Positions 1 through 9,400 of a stretch of 45,303 nt of DNA are shown piece by piece. This DNA is from Bacteroidaceae bacterium (GTDB lineage: Bacteria > Bacteroidota > Bacteroidia > Bacteroidales > Bacteroidaceae). Location of the stretch: positions 1 through 45,303 of the forward strand of contig JAFWYF010000030.1 of the NCBI GenBank assembly GCA_017522785.1, written 5' to 3'. The first letter of the stretch is position 1; every line of letters begins with the position of its first letter. Both the position numbers and the translations under genes were made by a program. A model generated the notes under the pieces. That model saw only the letters and a program-made list of their open reading frames with translations. It made no database searches and was not told the origin of the DNA.

Positions 1-802
1 CCAACAATGATGCGGCATTATATTTTCTCAAGAAATTTCTACCAAGGATTTGGTCTTTGTACCATTGCTCACGATTTTCGAAATTCTTTAGACAAGCTAC
101 AATTGTATCGATGTTGTCTACAATACCATAATAGATTGTTTTAAGATTGTTGTATGTTGCAGGATTCTCCATATTCGCCTTATCTTCGACATATGTAAAC
201 GGACCTGCCAAGTCGGCCTGTTCCTGCGCTGCAATGCAGTAGAAGAGAAGGTTAATAGCTTTCATCTCAGGAACATAATCGGAGAGAGGATGATGCAAGA
301 ATGGCATAACAGCATTTTTAGCCATTGTATATGCACCTAAAGCACTACCATTGTAACCGAGTGAAAGGTCGTAGGTCGATGTAAAATCACCTGTTCCGAA
401 TATAAAGTCCCGGTGAGGAACTACATGATACTGTGCATATAAGTCGGGACCAAGACTAAATTGATATTGGTAGGCATGTGGACCGGGTACTTCGCCATTC
501 CTACCACCACGTATACAGAAGTAGGCAGTTTTTGTCATAGCCAACTCGTTTCTCAACCCTTCGGCAGCCTCTTCGACCATCTCTTGTGTAGGTTGTATAT
601 GATAATTTATATTCACAGGTTTTATAGTATAAACTGAATCAATAAAATCTATGTATTCAATATCAGAAACCTTGAATGCTTTATATTTGCCATTCAATGT
701 TCTCATTACCATAATCTCATTACACGTAGAAGTGTCATCGGTTTGTGCATTAACAAAAACAGCACAAAGAGCGATTATCATTGTTATAAGTATCTTTTTC
801 AT
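1..802 (-). CDS. SusD/RagB-like secreted protein, C-terminal part beyond window
   Basis: The frame opens at ATG 802-800 and is still open at base 1, giving 267 residues of the N-terminal part. It begins with a signal peptide (MKKILITMIIALCAVFVNAQ) without a lipobox cysteine, unlike most SusD proteins. Residues about 28-50 form a small module (VMRTLNGKYKAF, then DIEYIDF) common at the start of secreted Bacteroidales proteins. The rest resembles SusD/RagB helical domains: a stretch near residue 180 with QEQADLAGPFTYVED, followed by a helix with IYYGIVDNIDTIVACL, matches the tetratricopeptide-like core of the SusD-like_2 type. SusD proteins are surface substrate-binding partners of SusC transporters. 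No SusC gene lies upstream on this strand; one could lie beyond the edge. It starts 43 bases after the gene at 846-1487 and is probably co-transcribed with it. Family assignment is moderately secure; substrate unknown. Confidence 0.65.
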   Translation of the reverse strand, partial: MKKILITMIIALCAVFVNAQTDDTSTCNEIMVMRTLNGKYKAFKVSDIEYIDFIDSVYTIKPVNINYHIQPTQEMVEEAAEGLRNELAMTKTAYFCIRGGRNGEVPGPHAYQYQFSLGPDLYAQYHVVPHRDFIFGTGDFTSTYDLSLGYNGSALGAYTMAKNAVMPFLHHPLSDYVPEMKAINLLFYCIAAQEQADLAGPFTYVEDKANMENPATYNNLKTIYYGIVDNIDTIVACLKNFENREQWYKDQILGRNFLRKYNAASLL

Positions 803-845
803 ATTTTCGTTCGTTAAATTTTCTATAAATTAATTTGTGATTCTA

Positions 846-1487
846 CTATTTAAACACCTTTACACTGTGTAAACCACCAATAGAAATAATATATGCGCCT
901 TTAGGTAATGCATACAATGAGATTTCGGCACTGTTGTCAGTTCTGTTTATATGAGGGCACGACAACGCACCTGCGACATCGTAAACTTGTAAAGCGACAC
1001 TTGGAGAAACACCTGTTACCAATATTCTATCATTATCGATATATGATATACGATACTCATTAGATTCAGGAGCGATACCGGAGACGGATGTTGCACTATT
1101 TACAAAATAACATTTTGCGACATCGGAAACATCAACAACGTATAAATTGGTGAGCATATCTTCTTGAGATTTATAACTGATAACCATCATATTTTTTTTA
1201 GGCTCAAATGCAACCACCGGCATATCGGACAATGCACATACAAACCTATCTCCATTGTTAAAATCTACAACCATAGAGCAATCAGAGACACCTTCGAACG
1301 GCATTTCGATGGTCTCAATTTCCGATAATTCGAGTTTGGATACATCATCATTGGAACGATTGTGAATCTGCATCTTAAATGTGTGTACAACAATTTCTTC
1401 ATCTTCCAATTCCAAATTGGATGTTTGTGCCTGAACTGTGGGCAACATGGCCAAAAAGGCTAAAAATGTTAGGTAGATTTTTTTCAT
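846..1487 (-). CDS. Small secreted protein with T9SS-like C-terminal domain
   Basis: 213 residues from ATG 1487-1485, chosen because MKKIYLTFLAFLAMLPTVQAQ is a clear signal peptide directly at this Met; the longer upstream extension adds a non-signal sequence. The body contains two copies of the short module seen in the next gene (residues about 45-60 and 70-90, for example VVDFNNGDRFVCALSDMPVV). The last 65 residues look like a T9SS sorting/adhesion domain: VALQVYDVAGAL, then LYALPKGAYIISI and a short basic end HSVKVFK. In T9SS cargo this domain directs outer-membrane translocation and anchoring. No catalytic domain is recognisable. It lies directly upstream of the SusD-like gene on the same strand, so it may be an accessory surface protein of that system. 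Confidence 0.6.
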   Translation of the reverse strand: MKKIYLTFLAFLAMLPTVQAQTSNLELEDEEIVVHTFKMQIHNRSNDDVSKLELSEIETIEMPFEGVSDCSMVVDFNNGDRFVCALSDMPVVAFEPKKNMMVISYKSQEDMLTNLYVVDVSDVAKCYFVNSATSVSGIAPESNEYRISYIDNDRILVTGVSPSVALQVYDVAGALSCPHINRTDNSAEISLYALPKGAYIISIGGLHSVKVFK

Positions 1488-1528
1488 TATTTTTTTTATT
1501 TTTAAGTAAATTAACTTTTGCAATAATG

Positions 1529-1558
1529 CGAAGATATAATAAATAAAGGAACCACAAA
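1529..1558 (-). promoter_or_regulatory. Promoter for the 846-1487 gene
   Basis: On the minus strand a TTTG (1558-1555) and TATCTTCG (1536-1529) are separated by 18 bases. They match the Bacteroidetes -33 and -7 elements (TTTG, about 19-21 bases, TAnnTTTG) apart from one C. The predicted leader is about 35 bases. Confidence 0.45.
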
Positions 1559-1664
1559 TTACCTCCCCTATTTTTAACACTATTTAACGCAATAACATCT
1601 AAAAATTTTTCTGTTGCTATAATAAAACAGTCTTTTTTCAGTTTTTATATAGAGGTAAAAAAGA

Positions 1665-2105
1665 ATGAGAAAATATTTAATAAATATTATTATACTGCTT
1701 TTGGTTGTTTTCATTGCCACATCATGCAATGGCAGCAAAGCAATTAAAAAAGGCGACCAATTGGCTGCGATATGCGAATATTTCGAAGCAGCCAAACAAT
1801 ACAAACGCGCCTATTCAAAGATTCCGGCAAAGGAGAAGAAAAAACGTGGCATAGTTGCATGGAAGATGGCCGAATGTTACAGAAAGATTCATAACTCGCA
1901 GAGAGCAGCCGGTGCATACCAAAATGCATTAAGATACAAATATCCCGATTCATTGGCTTACAGATATTTAGCAGATGCGCAATTGAAAAACGGGGAATAC
2001 AAGGCCGCTATAAAAAATTACACGACCTACTTGGAATTAGCGCCCAACGACCGCATGGCACATATTGGCTTGCAAACAGCAAAACAGTCGCAGGAATGGA
2101 ACTAA
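1665..2105 (+). CDS. porE: PorE-like T9SS lipoprotein, N-terminal TPR part before an in-frame TAA
   Basis: 146 residues from ATG 1665. MRKYLINIIILLLVVFIATSC gives a lipoprotein signal with cysteine 21 as lipid anchor. Residues 25-140 are tetratricopeptide repeats (for example LAYRYLADAQLKNGEYKAAI and YLELAPND). The frame then meets TAA at 2103-2105, but the same frame continues without interruption to 3656 through beta-propeller, CRD-like and OmpA domains. That TPR, propeller, CRD, OmpA order is known for PorE (PG1058 of Porphyromonas gingivalis), a T9SS component bound to the outer membrane and peptidoglycan. The sequence after the stop (SPTRYIVKRAKELN) reads as the normal linker, so a single base change, probably AAA or GAA to TAA, split the gene. 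This half alone would be a TPR lipoprotein lacking the propeller and peptidoglycan-binding domains. Confidence 0.8.
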   Translation: MRKYLINIIILLLVVFIATSCNGSKAIKKGDQLAAICEYFEAAKQYKRAYSKIPAKEKKKRGIVAWKMAECYRKIHNSQRAAGAYQNALRYKYPDSLAYRYLADAQLKNGEYKAAIKNYTTYLELAPNDRMAHIGLQTAKQSQEWN

Positions 2106-2279
2106 AGCCCAACACGCTATATTGTTAAAAGAGCTAAGGAACTGAATGGGCAACGTAGCGACTATGCTCCAGCTTATGTTGGAGAGGATACAACAATAAT
2201 AATTACCACATCGACACGTAAAGAGGCTAAAGGAGATGACCTTAGCAGTATTACCGGACAAAAGTTTGCCGACCTTTTC

Positions 2280-3656
2280 ATGACAAAGCGCGATGAAAAT
2301 GGGAAATGGCAAAAAACAGAAATTATTGAATCTGATGTAAACAGTGAATATGAAGATGGGGCATGCGCATTTACACCCGATGGTAAGGTGATGTATTTCA
2401 CACGTTGCCCTATAGACGACCAATATCCCCGATATGCATGCATATACAAGAGTAAGCGTAGCGACGCATCGTGGAGTGCACCCGAAAAGGTAGAGATTTC
2501 GAGTGATACGCTATCGGTGTATGCACATCCGGCAGTATCCCCCGATGGCAATTGGCTATACTTTACATCGAACCTATCGGGAGGTATCGGCGGATTGGAT
2601 TTATGGCGTTATTATATTGGAGAGAGCAAAGCATTGGAAGGCTATGTAGAGAACCTTGGAGCAGGGATAAATACCGAAGGCGATGAGCAGTTTCCCTCGT
2701 TCGGACCACAAGGAGAACTATTCTTTTCATCCAACGGCTACCCGGGAATGGGCGGGTTGGATATATTTTATGCTACACAGCAGAACGATACATTGTGGCA
2801 AGTAAATAATATTATGGCACCGGTAAACTCCAATGGCGACGATTTTGGAATGACATTTGCACCGGGGCTGTATCGTGGATATTTTTCGTCTAACAGAGGA
2901 GATGCTCGTGGTTGGGACCATATATATTCATTTTACCTTCCTGAAACTGTTCATACTTTGTATGGATGGATATATGAGAAGGATGGTTATGAATTACCCG
3001 AAGGGTATATACACATGATTGGCAACGACGGCACAAACACAAGTTTTGGAGTGATGAAAGATGGTTCATATTCGGTGCGCGTTACACCCGGGGTAGAATA
3101 TGTGATGCTAGGCACATGCAAAGGGTACCTGAATGCTATGCAAGAGTTAAAGACCGACACCATTGAAGGCAGAATGGAGTACCAACGCGACTTTGCACTC
3201 CCTTCAATCACACGTCCGGTGCTGATAGACAACATTTTCTATGAGTTCGACATGGCAACGCTCACTCCCGAATCGACAGTAGCCCTTGATGAGCTTGTAA
3301 AACTTTTGGAATTGAACCCAAATGTTACAATAGAACTTAGTTCACACTGCGACAATCGTGGTAGCGACAAATATAACCAAAAGCTGTCGCAGGCTCGTGC
3401 CGAATCGGTTGTAAACTATCTTATTGAGCATGGCATAGAAGAGGAACGTCTTACACCTATTGGCTATGGTGAAGAAAAGCCAAAAGAGGTTATGAAGAAA
3501 CTGACGGAGAAATATACGTTCTTGAAAGAGGGTGATATTCTTACCGAAGAGTTCATAAATGCATTGGAGAATGAAGAAGAGCAAGAAATTTGCCATCAGC
3601 TGAACAGACGAACCGAATTCCAAGTGTTACGTACCACATATAAATTGTACGAGTAA
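2280..3656 (+). CDS. porE: PorE-like T9SS protein, propeller/CRD/OmpA part after the in-frame TAA
   Basis: 458 residues from the first Met after the stop at 2103-2105, in the same frame as the upstream half; 58 codons between TAA and this Met also read as sensible protein (TTIIITTSTRKEAKGDD). Visible domains are PD40/WD40 propeller blades (residues 20-240; CAFTPDGKVMYFTR, AVSPDGNWLYFTSN, FPSFGPQGELFFSSNG, MTFAPGLYRGYFSSNRGDA), a carboxypeptidase-regulatory-like domain (about 245-315), and an OmpA peptidoglycan-binding domain (320-458; NIFYEFDMATLTPES, LSSHCDNRGSDKYN, LSQARAESVVNYL, NRRTEF). There is no signal peptide at this Met, so an independently started product would stay in the cytoplasm. 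The part is useful only with readthrough or if the TAA is an error. Otherwise it is a pseudogene. Confidence 0.75.
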   Translation: MTKRDENGKWQKTEIIESDVNSEYEDGACAFTPDGKVMYFTRCPIDDQYPRYACIYKSKRSDASWSAPEKVEISSDTLSVYAHPAVSPDGNWLYFTSNLSGGIGGLDLWRYYIGESKALEGYVENLGAGINTEGDEQFPSFGPQGELFFSSNGYPGMGGLDIFYATQQNDTLWQVNNIMAPVNSNGDDFGMTFAPGLYRGYFSSNRGDARGWDHIYSFYLPETVHTLYGWIYEKDGYELPEGYIHMIGNDGTNTSFGVMKDGSYSVRVTPGVEYVMLGTCKGYLNAMQELKTDTIEGRMEYQRDFALPSITRPVLIDNIFYEFDMATLTPESTVALDELVKLLELNPNVTIELSSHCDNRGSDKYNQKLSQARAESVVNYLIEHGIEEERLTPIGYGEEKPKEVMKKLTEKYTFLKEGDILTEEFINALENEEEQEICHQLNRRTEFQVLRTTYKLYE

Positions 3657-3700
3657 AATATTGAAACAGTTTGTTTAGCAGGCATTTATATTAAAGCCTA

Positions 3701-4270
3701 TCACTTTACTTTCCCCGGATTTTTTGCCGCGAAATCGGCCCACGAAGAATATTTTTTGTCGGCTATAGGGTTCTTACGTTGCAAGAAATGGCAAAACGCC
3801 GCTCCAAGAGCATCCGTAGCATCCATAAAATGGGGCATATCTTCGTTTGAGATATTCAGCATGCGACGTAGCATGTCGGCAACCTGCTCCTTGGAGGCTG
3901 CGCCATTGCCTGTTATTGCCATTTTAATTTTTAGTGGTGCATATTCATGGATGGGCACCTGACGACTTATGGCAGCAGCAATAGCAACACCTTGTGCTCG
4001 TCCGAGTTTTAACATACTCTGAACATTCTTTCCAAAGAAAGGTGCTTCAATCGCAAGTTCGTCGGGAAGAAAAGAAGATATGAGCCCCTGTACACGACTA
4101 AAAACCTCACCCAATTTCATATAGGTATCTTTGCACTTACGCAAGTCTATGACACCCATGGCAATGAGGTGCGCGCGGTTTCCGTTTACACCTATGAAAG
4201 CATATCCCATGATGTTGGTACCCGGGTCAATGCCCATTATAACTCTGTCGTCTGCTGTTTTGGTTTGCAT
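3701..4270 (-). CDS. ruvC: Holliday junction endonuclease RuvC
   Basis: 189 residues. RuvC cuts Holliday junctions in the RuvABC branch-migration complex. The first acidic residue lies in [12 protein letters not shown] (Asp15), the second in [19 protein letters not shown], and the C-terminal pair in [12 protein letters not shown], the usual RNase H-fold arrangement. Length fits the family. ATG 4270-4268 is preferred over a TTG two codons earlier. It is the last gene of a minus-strand cluster after cytidine deaminase and the low-molecular-weight phosphatase, 13 bases after the phosphatase stop, and converges on the porE-like gene with a 44-base gap in which I see no strong terminator. Confidence 0.95.
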   Translation of the reverse strand: MQTKTADDRVIMGIDPGTNIMGYAFIGVNGNRAHLIAMGVIDLRKCKDTYMKLGEVFSRVQGLISSFLPDELAIEAPFFGKNVQSMLKLGRAQGVAIAAAISRQVPIHEYAPLKIKMAITGNGAASKEQVADMLRRMLNISNEDMPHFMDATDALGAAFCHFLQRKNPIADKKYSSWADFAAKNPGKVK

Positions 4271-4283
4271 AATCAAAAGAGAA

Positions 4284-4763
4284 CTAGTAGCCTAAGTATT
4301 TCAACAAGCCCTTGCATCCACTCTCTATCTCGGCAAATGTTTTCTGGAAATTACCATGATACCATGGATCGGATATATCCGACCCTTTACAACGCACATT
4401 TTTTGTTGAAAAGTCCTCGACAAAATCGAGTAGTTTCCACACCTTACATTGTGCATCAGCACCTACGGCACGTGCCAAATTACCAATATTGTAATCTTCC
4501 ATAACAATTACCATATCGAAGGCATCGTAATCGTCGGAAGTGAAACGACGAGCGCGTTTCCCGGCACACCCTATTCCATGTTGTGCCAGCACCCTGACAG
4601 CAGGTGGATATACACTGTTACCTATCTCTTCGCAACTCGTCGCAGAAGATTCTATATATAACTCGGAACTTGCACCACACTCCTTTGCAAGTTTCTTCAT
4701 TATAAATTCTGCCATTGGCGACCTGCATATATTACCATGGCAAACAAACATTATTTTTTTCAT
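4284..4763 (-). CDS. Low-molecular-weight protein tyrosine phosphatase
   Basis: 159 residues. The P-loop [14 protein letters not shown] is at the N terminus, with nucleophile Cys8 and Arg14 of the CX5R signature. The general acid sits in DPWYHGNF (Asp132). Length is standard for the family. These enzymes hydrolyse phosphotyrosine; in bacteria many act on tyrosine kinases of capsule or exopolysaccharide systems, but no such kinase is in this window, so the substrate is open. It starts 4 bases after the cytidine deaminase stop, so translational coupling within the cdd-phosphatase-ruvC cluster is likely. Confidence 0.93.
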   Translation of the reverse strand: MKKIMFVCHGNICRSPMAEFIMKKLAKECGASSELYIESSATSCEEIGNSVYPPAVRVLAQHGIGCAGKRARRFTSDDYDAFDMVIVMEDYNIGNLARAVGADAQCKVWKLLDFVEDFSTKNVRCKGSDISDPWYHGNFQKTFAEIESGCKGLLKYLGY

Positions 4764-4767
4764 TTTT

Positions 4768-5250
4768 TTACTCTAAAAAACCTGCATCGAACGAGAGTGG
4801 CAACAGAGCCTTTATGCCATCTTCTATGATGTAACTCTCATTGGTGCCAAAAAGGATTAGCTTTATAGGACGATTATAGCGTTTTTCTGTTTCGAGAATT
4901 ACCTGACGACATGCTCCGCAAGGAGGGATTGGTTTTTGCAGTTCGCCGGAGTCGGTACGTGCCGCAATAGCTAGAGCAACCACTGCCCTGTCGGGGTATT
5001 GCGAATTAGCCCAAAAGAGAGTCGTACGTTCTGCACACAAGCCCGATGGATAGGCTGCATTCTCTTGATTGCTACCCGTTACCACCGTACCATCATCGAG
5101 CAGAAGGGCTGCACCAACATTAAAATGTGAATAAACAGCATAACTGTTTGCTGTTGCTTTGCGCGCTTCATTCACCAAATTGTGCTCCTCGGGTGTAAAT
5201 TCGTCTATAGAACACACTTTTATTTTTGTCTGTAAAACAATCTCTTTCAT
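4768..5250 (-). CDS. cdd: Cytidine deaminase
   Basis: 160 residues. It converts cytidine and deoxycytidine to uridine forms in pyrimidine salvage. The zinc site is complete: Cys72-Ala-Glu74 in GLCAERTTLF (ligand and catalytic glutamate) and PCGACRQV with Cys111 and Cys114. The substrate-binding segment HFNVGAALLLDDG is upstream. ATG 5250-5248 (MKEIVLQTKIKV) gives the usual length; the open frame extends 36 codons upstream but that part is unlike the family and is probably leader. First gene of the cdd-phosphatase-ruvC cluster. Confidence 0.93.
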   Translation of the reverse strand: MKEIVLQTKIKVCSIDEFTPEEHNLVNEARKATANSYAVYSHFNVGAALLLDDGTVVTGSNQENAAYPSGLCAERTTLFWANSQYPDRAVVALAIAARTDSGELQKPIPPCGACRQVILETEKRYNRPIKLILFGTNESYIIEDGIKALLPLSFDAGFLE

Positions 5251-5359
5251 GTTACACAACTTTATATTCCGGACTATATAAACAAAATAAGGTGCTTTAT
5301 CTGAGCTCTGAATACTTAAAAAATATTTAAAGCTACAGAAACCAAGCCTTTCTCTCATG

Positions 5360-5367
5360 CGAAGATA
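5360..5367 (-). promoter_or_regulatory. -7 box for the cdd cluster
   Basis: TATCTTCG on the minus strand, identical to the -7 box in front of several other genes here. A well-spaced TTTG at -33 is not obvious; the nearest is 14 bases upstream. The leader to the cdd ATG would be about 100 bases. Confidence 0.35.
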
Positions 5368-5440
5368 AGCAAATACTTGCGCAAAAGCAATTTATTCATT
5401 TATTTTGTATAGCAATTCTTTAATTAAAACAATAGACCTG

Positions 5441-6388
5441 ATGAGAAACATATATTCAGTTATTACACTCGCGACATTGTTATTATGCGGATGCGGAACT
5501 ATAAGACAGAGCAACAAATACACACCACCAACAGACGTATCTAAAGCAAGCAATTCCTATGAACGTTATATTCTCACCTACTACCCACTAGCAGTAGAGC
5601 AGATGGAGCGACATAATATACCGGCAAGCATAACACTTGCTCAGGGGCTTTTAGAGTCGGGAGCAGGGAACAGCACTCTGACAAAAAAGTCGAATAACCA
5701 CTTTGGCATAAAAGCCGATAGCAGTTGGAAAGGAAAAAGGACTTTGTCGATGGACAATGGACGTAAATGCTACTTCCGCGTTTATGACGACCCACGCGAC
5801 TCCTACGAAGACCATTCGCAGTTTCTTGTTGGACGTTCGCGCTATGCATCACTTTTTAAACTGAAAGAGACCGATTACAAAGGCTGGGCAAAAGGATTAA
5901 AAAAAGCAGGCTATGCCGAAGACCCTGCCTACCCACAAAAACTGATTAATTTGATAGAGCGATACGAATTATATAAATACGACCAATTATCGTCAAAGGA
6001 TTTTAAGAATGTCCAGCATAGTGGCGGTGCCGTTTCTTTTGGTGGGACACGTCCAATTTACAGGTCGAGTGAATTGCTCTATATTATTGCGAACACCGGA
6101 GACACATTTAAATCGTTGGCAAAAGAGGTTGGTGTTTCGCGACGTAAATTAATAAGATACAACGACCTTTACAAAGATTACCCTATTAAGGCCGGTGATA
6201 TTATTTATTTGGAAAAGAAACATAACAAAGCGCTGAAACCTAATGAATTTCATACAACAGCCGATGGCGAAAGCCTGCATAGCATTGCTCAAAAATATGG
6301 TATAAAACTAAAGAAGTTATACAAAATGAACCCCGAGTTCAAGAGTTATGCAAAACTTAAAATAGGAGATATCATAAGACTAAGATAA
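5441..6388 (+). CDS. Glucosaminidase (GH73-like) lipoprotein with two LysM domains
   Basis: 315 residues from ATG 5441 (MRNIYSVITLATLLLCGCGT), a lipoprotein-type signal with the likely lipid anchor at Cys18. Residues about 45-185 are a mannosyl-glycoprotein endo-beta-N-acetylglucosaminidase domain of the FlgJ/GH73 type: SITLAQGLLESGAGNSTL with the presumed catalytic glutamate, then NNHFGIK and CYFRVYDDPRDSYEDHSQFL. Two LysM modules follow (about 212-260, IANTGDTFKSLAKEVGVS; about 270-315, TTADGESLHSIAQKYGI), which bind peptidoglycan. It likely cleaves glycan strands during wall turnover. An earlier in-frame TTG at 5405 would spoil the signal peptide. It is followed directly by a strong terminator. 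Confidence 0.9.
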   Translation: MRNIYSVITLATLLLCGCGTIRQSNKYTPPTDVSKASNSYERYILTYYPLAVEQMERHNIPASITLAQGLLESGAGNSTLTKKSNNHFGIKADSSWKGKRTLSMDNGRKCYFRVYDDPRDSYEDHSQFLVGRSRYASLFKLKETDYKGWAKGLKKAGYAEDPAYPQKLINLIERYELYKYDQLSSKDFKNVQHSGGAVSFGGTRPIYRSSELLYIIANTGDTFKSLAKEVGVSRRKLIRYNDLYKDYPIKAGDIIYLEKKHNKALKPNEFHTTADGESLHSIAQKYGIKLKKLYKMNPEFKSYAKLKIGDIIRLR

Positions 6389-6421
6389 ATCAAAAGGCAA
6401 CCGTTGGTTGCCTTTTGATTT
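6387..6421. terminator. Bidirectional terminator
   Basis: A perfect 16-base inverted repeat with a 3-base loop (GTT) begins at the glucosaminidase stop codon; A-rich and T-rich arms on both sides let it serve both strands. It separates the plus-strand glucosaminidase gene from the converging CotH gene. Confidence 0.85.
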
Positions 6422-6444
6422 ATCCATTATAGTATAGGAATCTA

Positions 6445-9400
6445 TTAGAAGATTATTACTTTCTGTCCTTTGACAACGTAAACACCTGCAGGCAAGTTAA
6501 CCTTTGTTGTACCGGCATCAACATGCATACTCTTTACCAATCGGCCATCTACAGCATATACGTTCACGTTTTCTGCTTCTGTTACAGATATTGTCAAACA
6601 GTTACCACCTCTGACACTCATTAACGCCTCGGGAGTTAAAACAGCAGTGCTAATACTAAAGTTCGCAGCAAAATCGCCTACACGTTTTTCGTGATTCTCT
6701 TCGTTCATAACAAGCACATTACTTACAGAAACTGCAAGCTCATCCTCTATTGCTATATCGTTTGCACTTAGCACAAGTTGTGCAACAGACTCACCGGATA
6801 TAAAGGCAGAGTTATCATCGGAATAGACTACGACACGATATGTATCCTCGTTTAAGGGGTTGTACATGATGTTATGCCCCGAAGCACAATCACCTGCAAC
6901 AATATCTACAAGAGTGAGATAGGCTGGTACTTTTACATCCATTTGATATGCTATATACTTTTCATCACCGATTTCGTTCAGCGCAATAGGCATACTTATT
7001 TGTTCGTCTACAACAAGTGTGAAATCTTCGGCTGTGAATGTGGCGTTAGCAACAGGAGTTTTATAGTAGTATAGCGAAGATACCGGTTCTGCAGCCAGCA
7101 ACTGCGATGCAGTATGCGACACATCGACAGCCTCAACACTGCCATTGGAATCGACATCAGCTTTAACTCTATTTACCAAGGCATTGTATCCGTTCTTTAC
7201 ATAATCTACAAGCAGTGTAACATCTTCGATAGTGAGAACATTATTACAGTTTACATCGCCTAGGAGAGTGTATATTAATTCTGTAATATCATACTCTGCA
7301 ATGTTATCCTTGAGATAGTTATTACGCGCTTTAAGCCAATTCTGCATGCGCTTTACATCGGAAGCCACCAAAGAATAACCTGGCCATTCATTTTCGTTAT
7401 TTACAAAAGACTCTTTTGCAAAGTTAAAATATTCATCCAAGAAATCATTCAGTTCACTAATGCAGTCTTTCTCTACAAATTCACGCCACACTTTGTAATA
7501 ATACTTTTTAAACGACTCATTGTTGATAATTGCGGCAAAGAAATTGAAGCCGGGCTCGATATACATGTTGTAGTTAAGCACACTCGACTCTTCACCCGAA
7601 TTGCAATAACCGTGCCCGCTTTCATAACCAAAAGCCCAATCGAAATCCCATAGAGGGCCAAACACAAATTTACTCTCCTCCGAGTCTAAATTCTCTTTCC
7701 ATAGGAAGGTGCTTTTGGGGTGTCCTAATTCCTGATTGAGAACGACATCGTTTACAAACATGAAACGAGCCAATGCATCGAGGTCGGCATAAGGTTCCAG
7801 ATTTTCTCCATTGTAAACAGCTGTTTCAAATTCGTTAAAATCGGCAATTATTGCATCGAAACGTTCTTCTGCAACAGACAATTCCAGTTCTGTTAAATCG
7901 GGCTCTTTAAGATTTACCGGGAGATCGTAATTTGCTGAATTAAATTTGTATGTTTCATCAAAATATTGATCTAGCTCCAACATATAACCTGTTGACTCAT
8001 CGACATCGACACTGTTATTAGCAAAACCAACCTTTTCGGTAAACATATAACTGCCAACGTATGTACCATCCATATACAACTCTACCGGAATTATATGATT
8101 TGTATATGGTGCATTAACCAATTGACCCACCTTCATCGCAATGGCATTTGCCATTAAAGCACCAATTTGGTGATTAGAGAGCAATACCCAGCTTTTTCCT
8201 TTTGTTAATCCAAATGGTTTGACCTTTTCGGGAAACTTCAAACGATAGGGTTTCTTAGACCAACCCCAAGAAGTATTACCACGTCCTTTGATTTGCACAG
8301 AGTTCTCGAAGTCGTCGTATACCCCGTAACCGGTTATTTTAAAATTCGCATCGCGATATGTATCTTTGTCATAATGAATTAATTTGTAACCACCATCAAC
8401 CTGAATATCTACGCGAGGCACTGAGTTCTGTTTATCTGTCAGCCAATCGACATTGACAGTATATACACGACCAAAAGGCACACGTATAGTCTTGTAAACT
8501 GCATCCTGTACTTTTGTTGGTTCTTCGTCGCCCGGGATAACATTATATAGGGCGAACTCGGCAAACACCATGTGATTATTATGGTATTCCGAAGCCGTCT
8601 GTTCCAATTTTATATATTTATAACTGCCACCCAAATCTATGGCAGGGGATGTATATTCTGCACCTGCAGGGTAGAGAGGTAAGCCATCGTCATCTGCAGT
8701 AAAACCCTTTACAAAAGTCCAGTTACTGTTATCATCGCTTACATACAGGTTCAACTCTTTTGCATTATAATCACCAAAATTACGAGCCATATAATAGAAC
8801 TTCAATATGCTTACAGGCTCATTCAATGTGATGGTTATATAAGGCATTACAGATGCATCGTATGCCGCGCCATACGCTGTATGAAAACATGTTCCCGGAT
8901 TGTCATCCAACATATAATAGAGTTCGTCTCCAGCCTGCGAAGGTTTATTTGTATAAAGCATCTCCCCTGTTAAAGTAATTTTCGTAACAGTCTCGTCGGG
9001 CGATGTCCATACCTCGTCGCTAACTTTGACATTCTGTAACACATTATAACCGGGATATGTCGCAACATAGTAAACCGAATCTTTGAAACTCATTCGTGTC
9101 TCTTTGCTAACCTGCAGTGTGGTATCGACATAGGCTACTGCATTGTCATCACTAAGATTAAAACTTGCAGTGAGATACTTGCCTATTGCATTCAAAGAAA
9201 AATTCATGTTGCTATCGACCTTTCCTTTGCCAAGAGTATCTGCAATGGCATCTACGTTAAGATTTGGGTTATATTTATTATTGAATTTATATGTCAGCAT
9301 CTCGGGAAGTTCAGGGCATACTAGCGACAAACTATCATACTCCTCTATCGCATATTTTATAACACCTTTATCTTTTAGTTCCAAACAGAGAGAATCGCCG

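Noticed and set aside
651-833. Plus-strand open frame of 60 codons at the left edge
   Set aside because: It is antisense to the signal-peptide end of the SusD-like gene and its promoter region and shows no family pattern.
2103-2105. TAA recoded as an amino acid (alternative genetic code)
   Set aside because: Many genes in the window end at TAA at family-typical lengths, so a general recoding does not fit.
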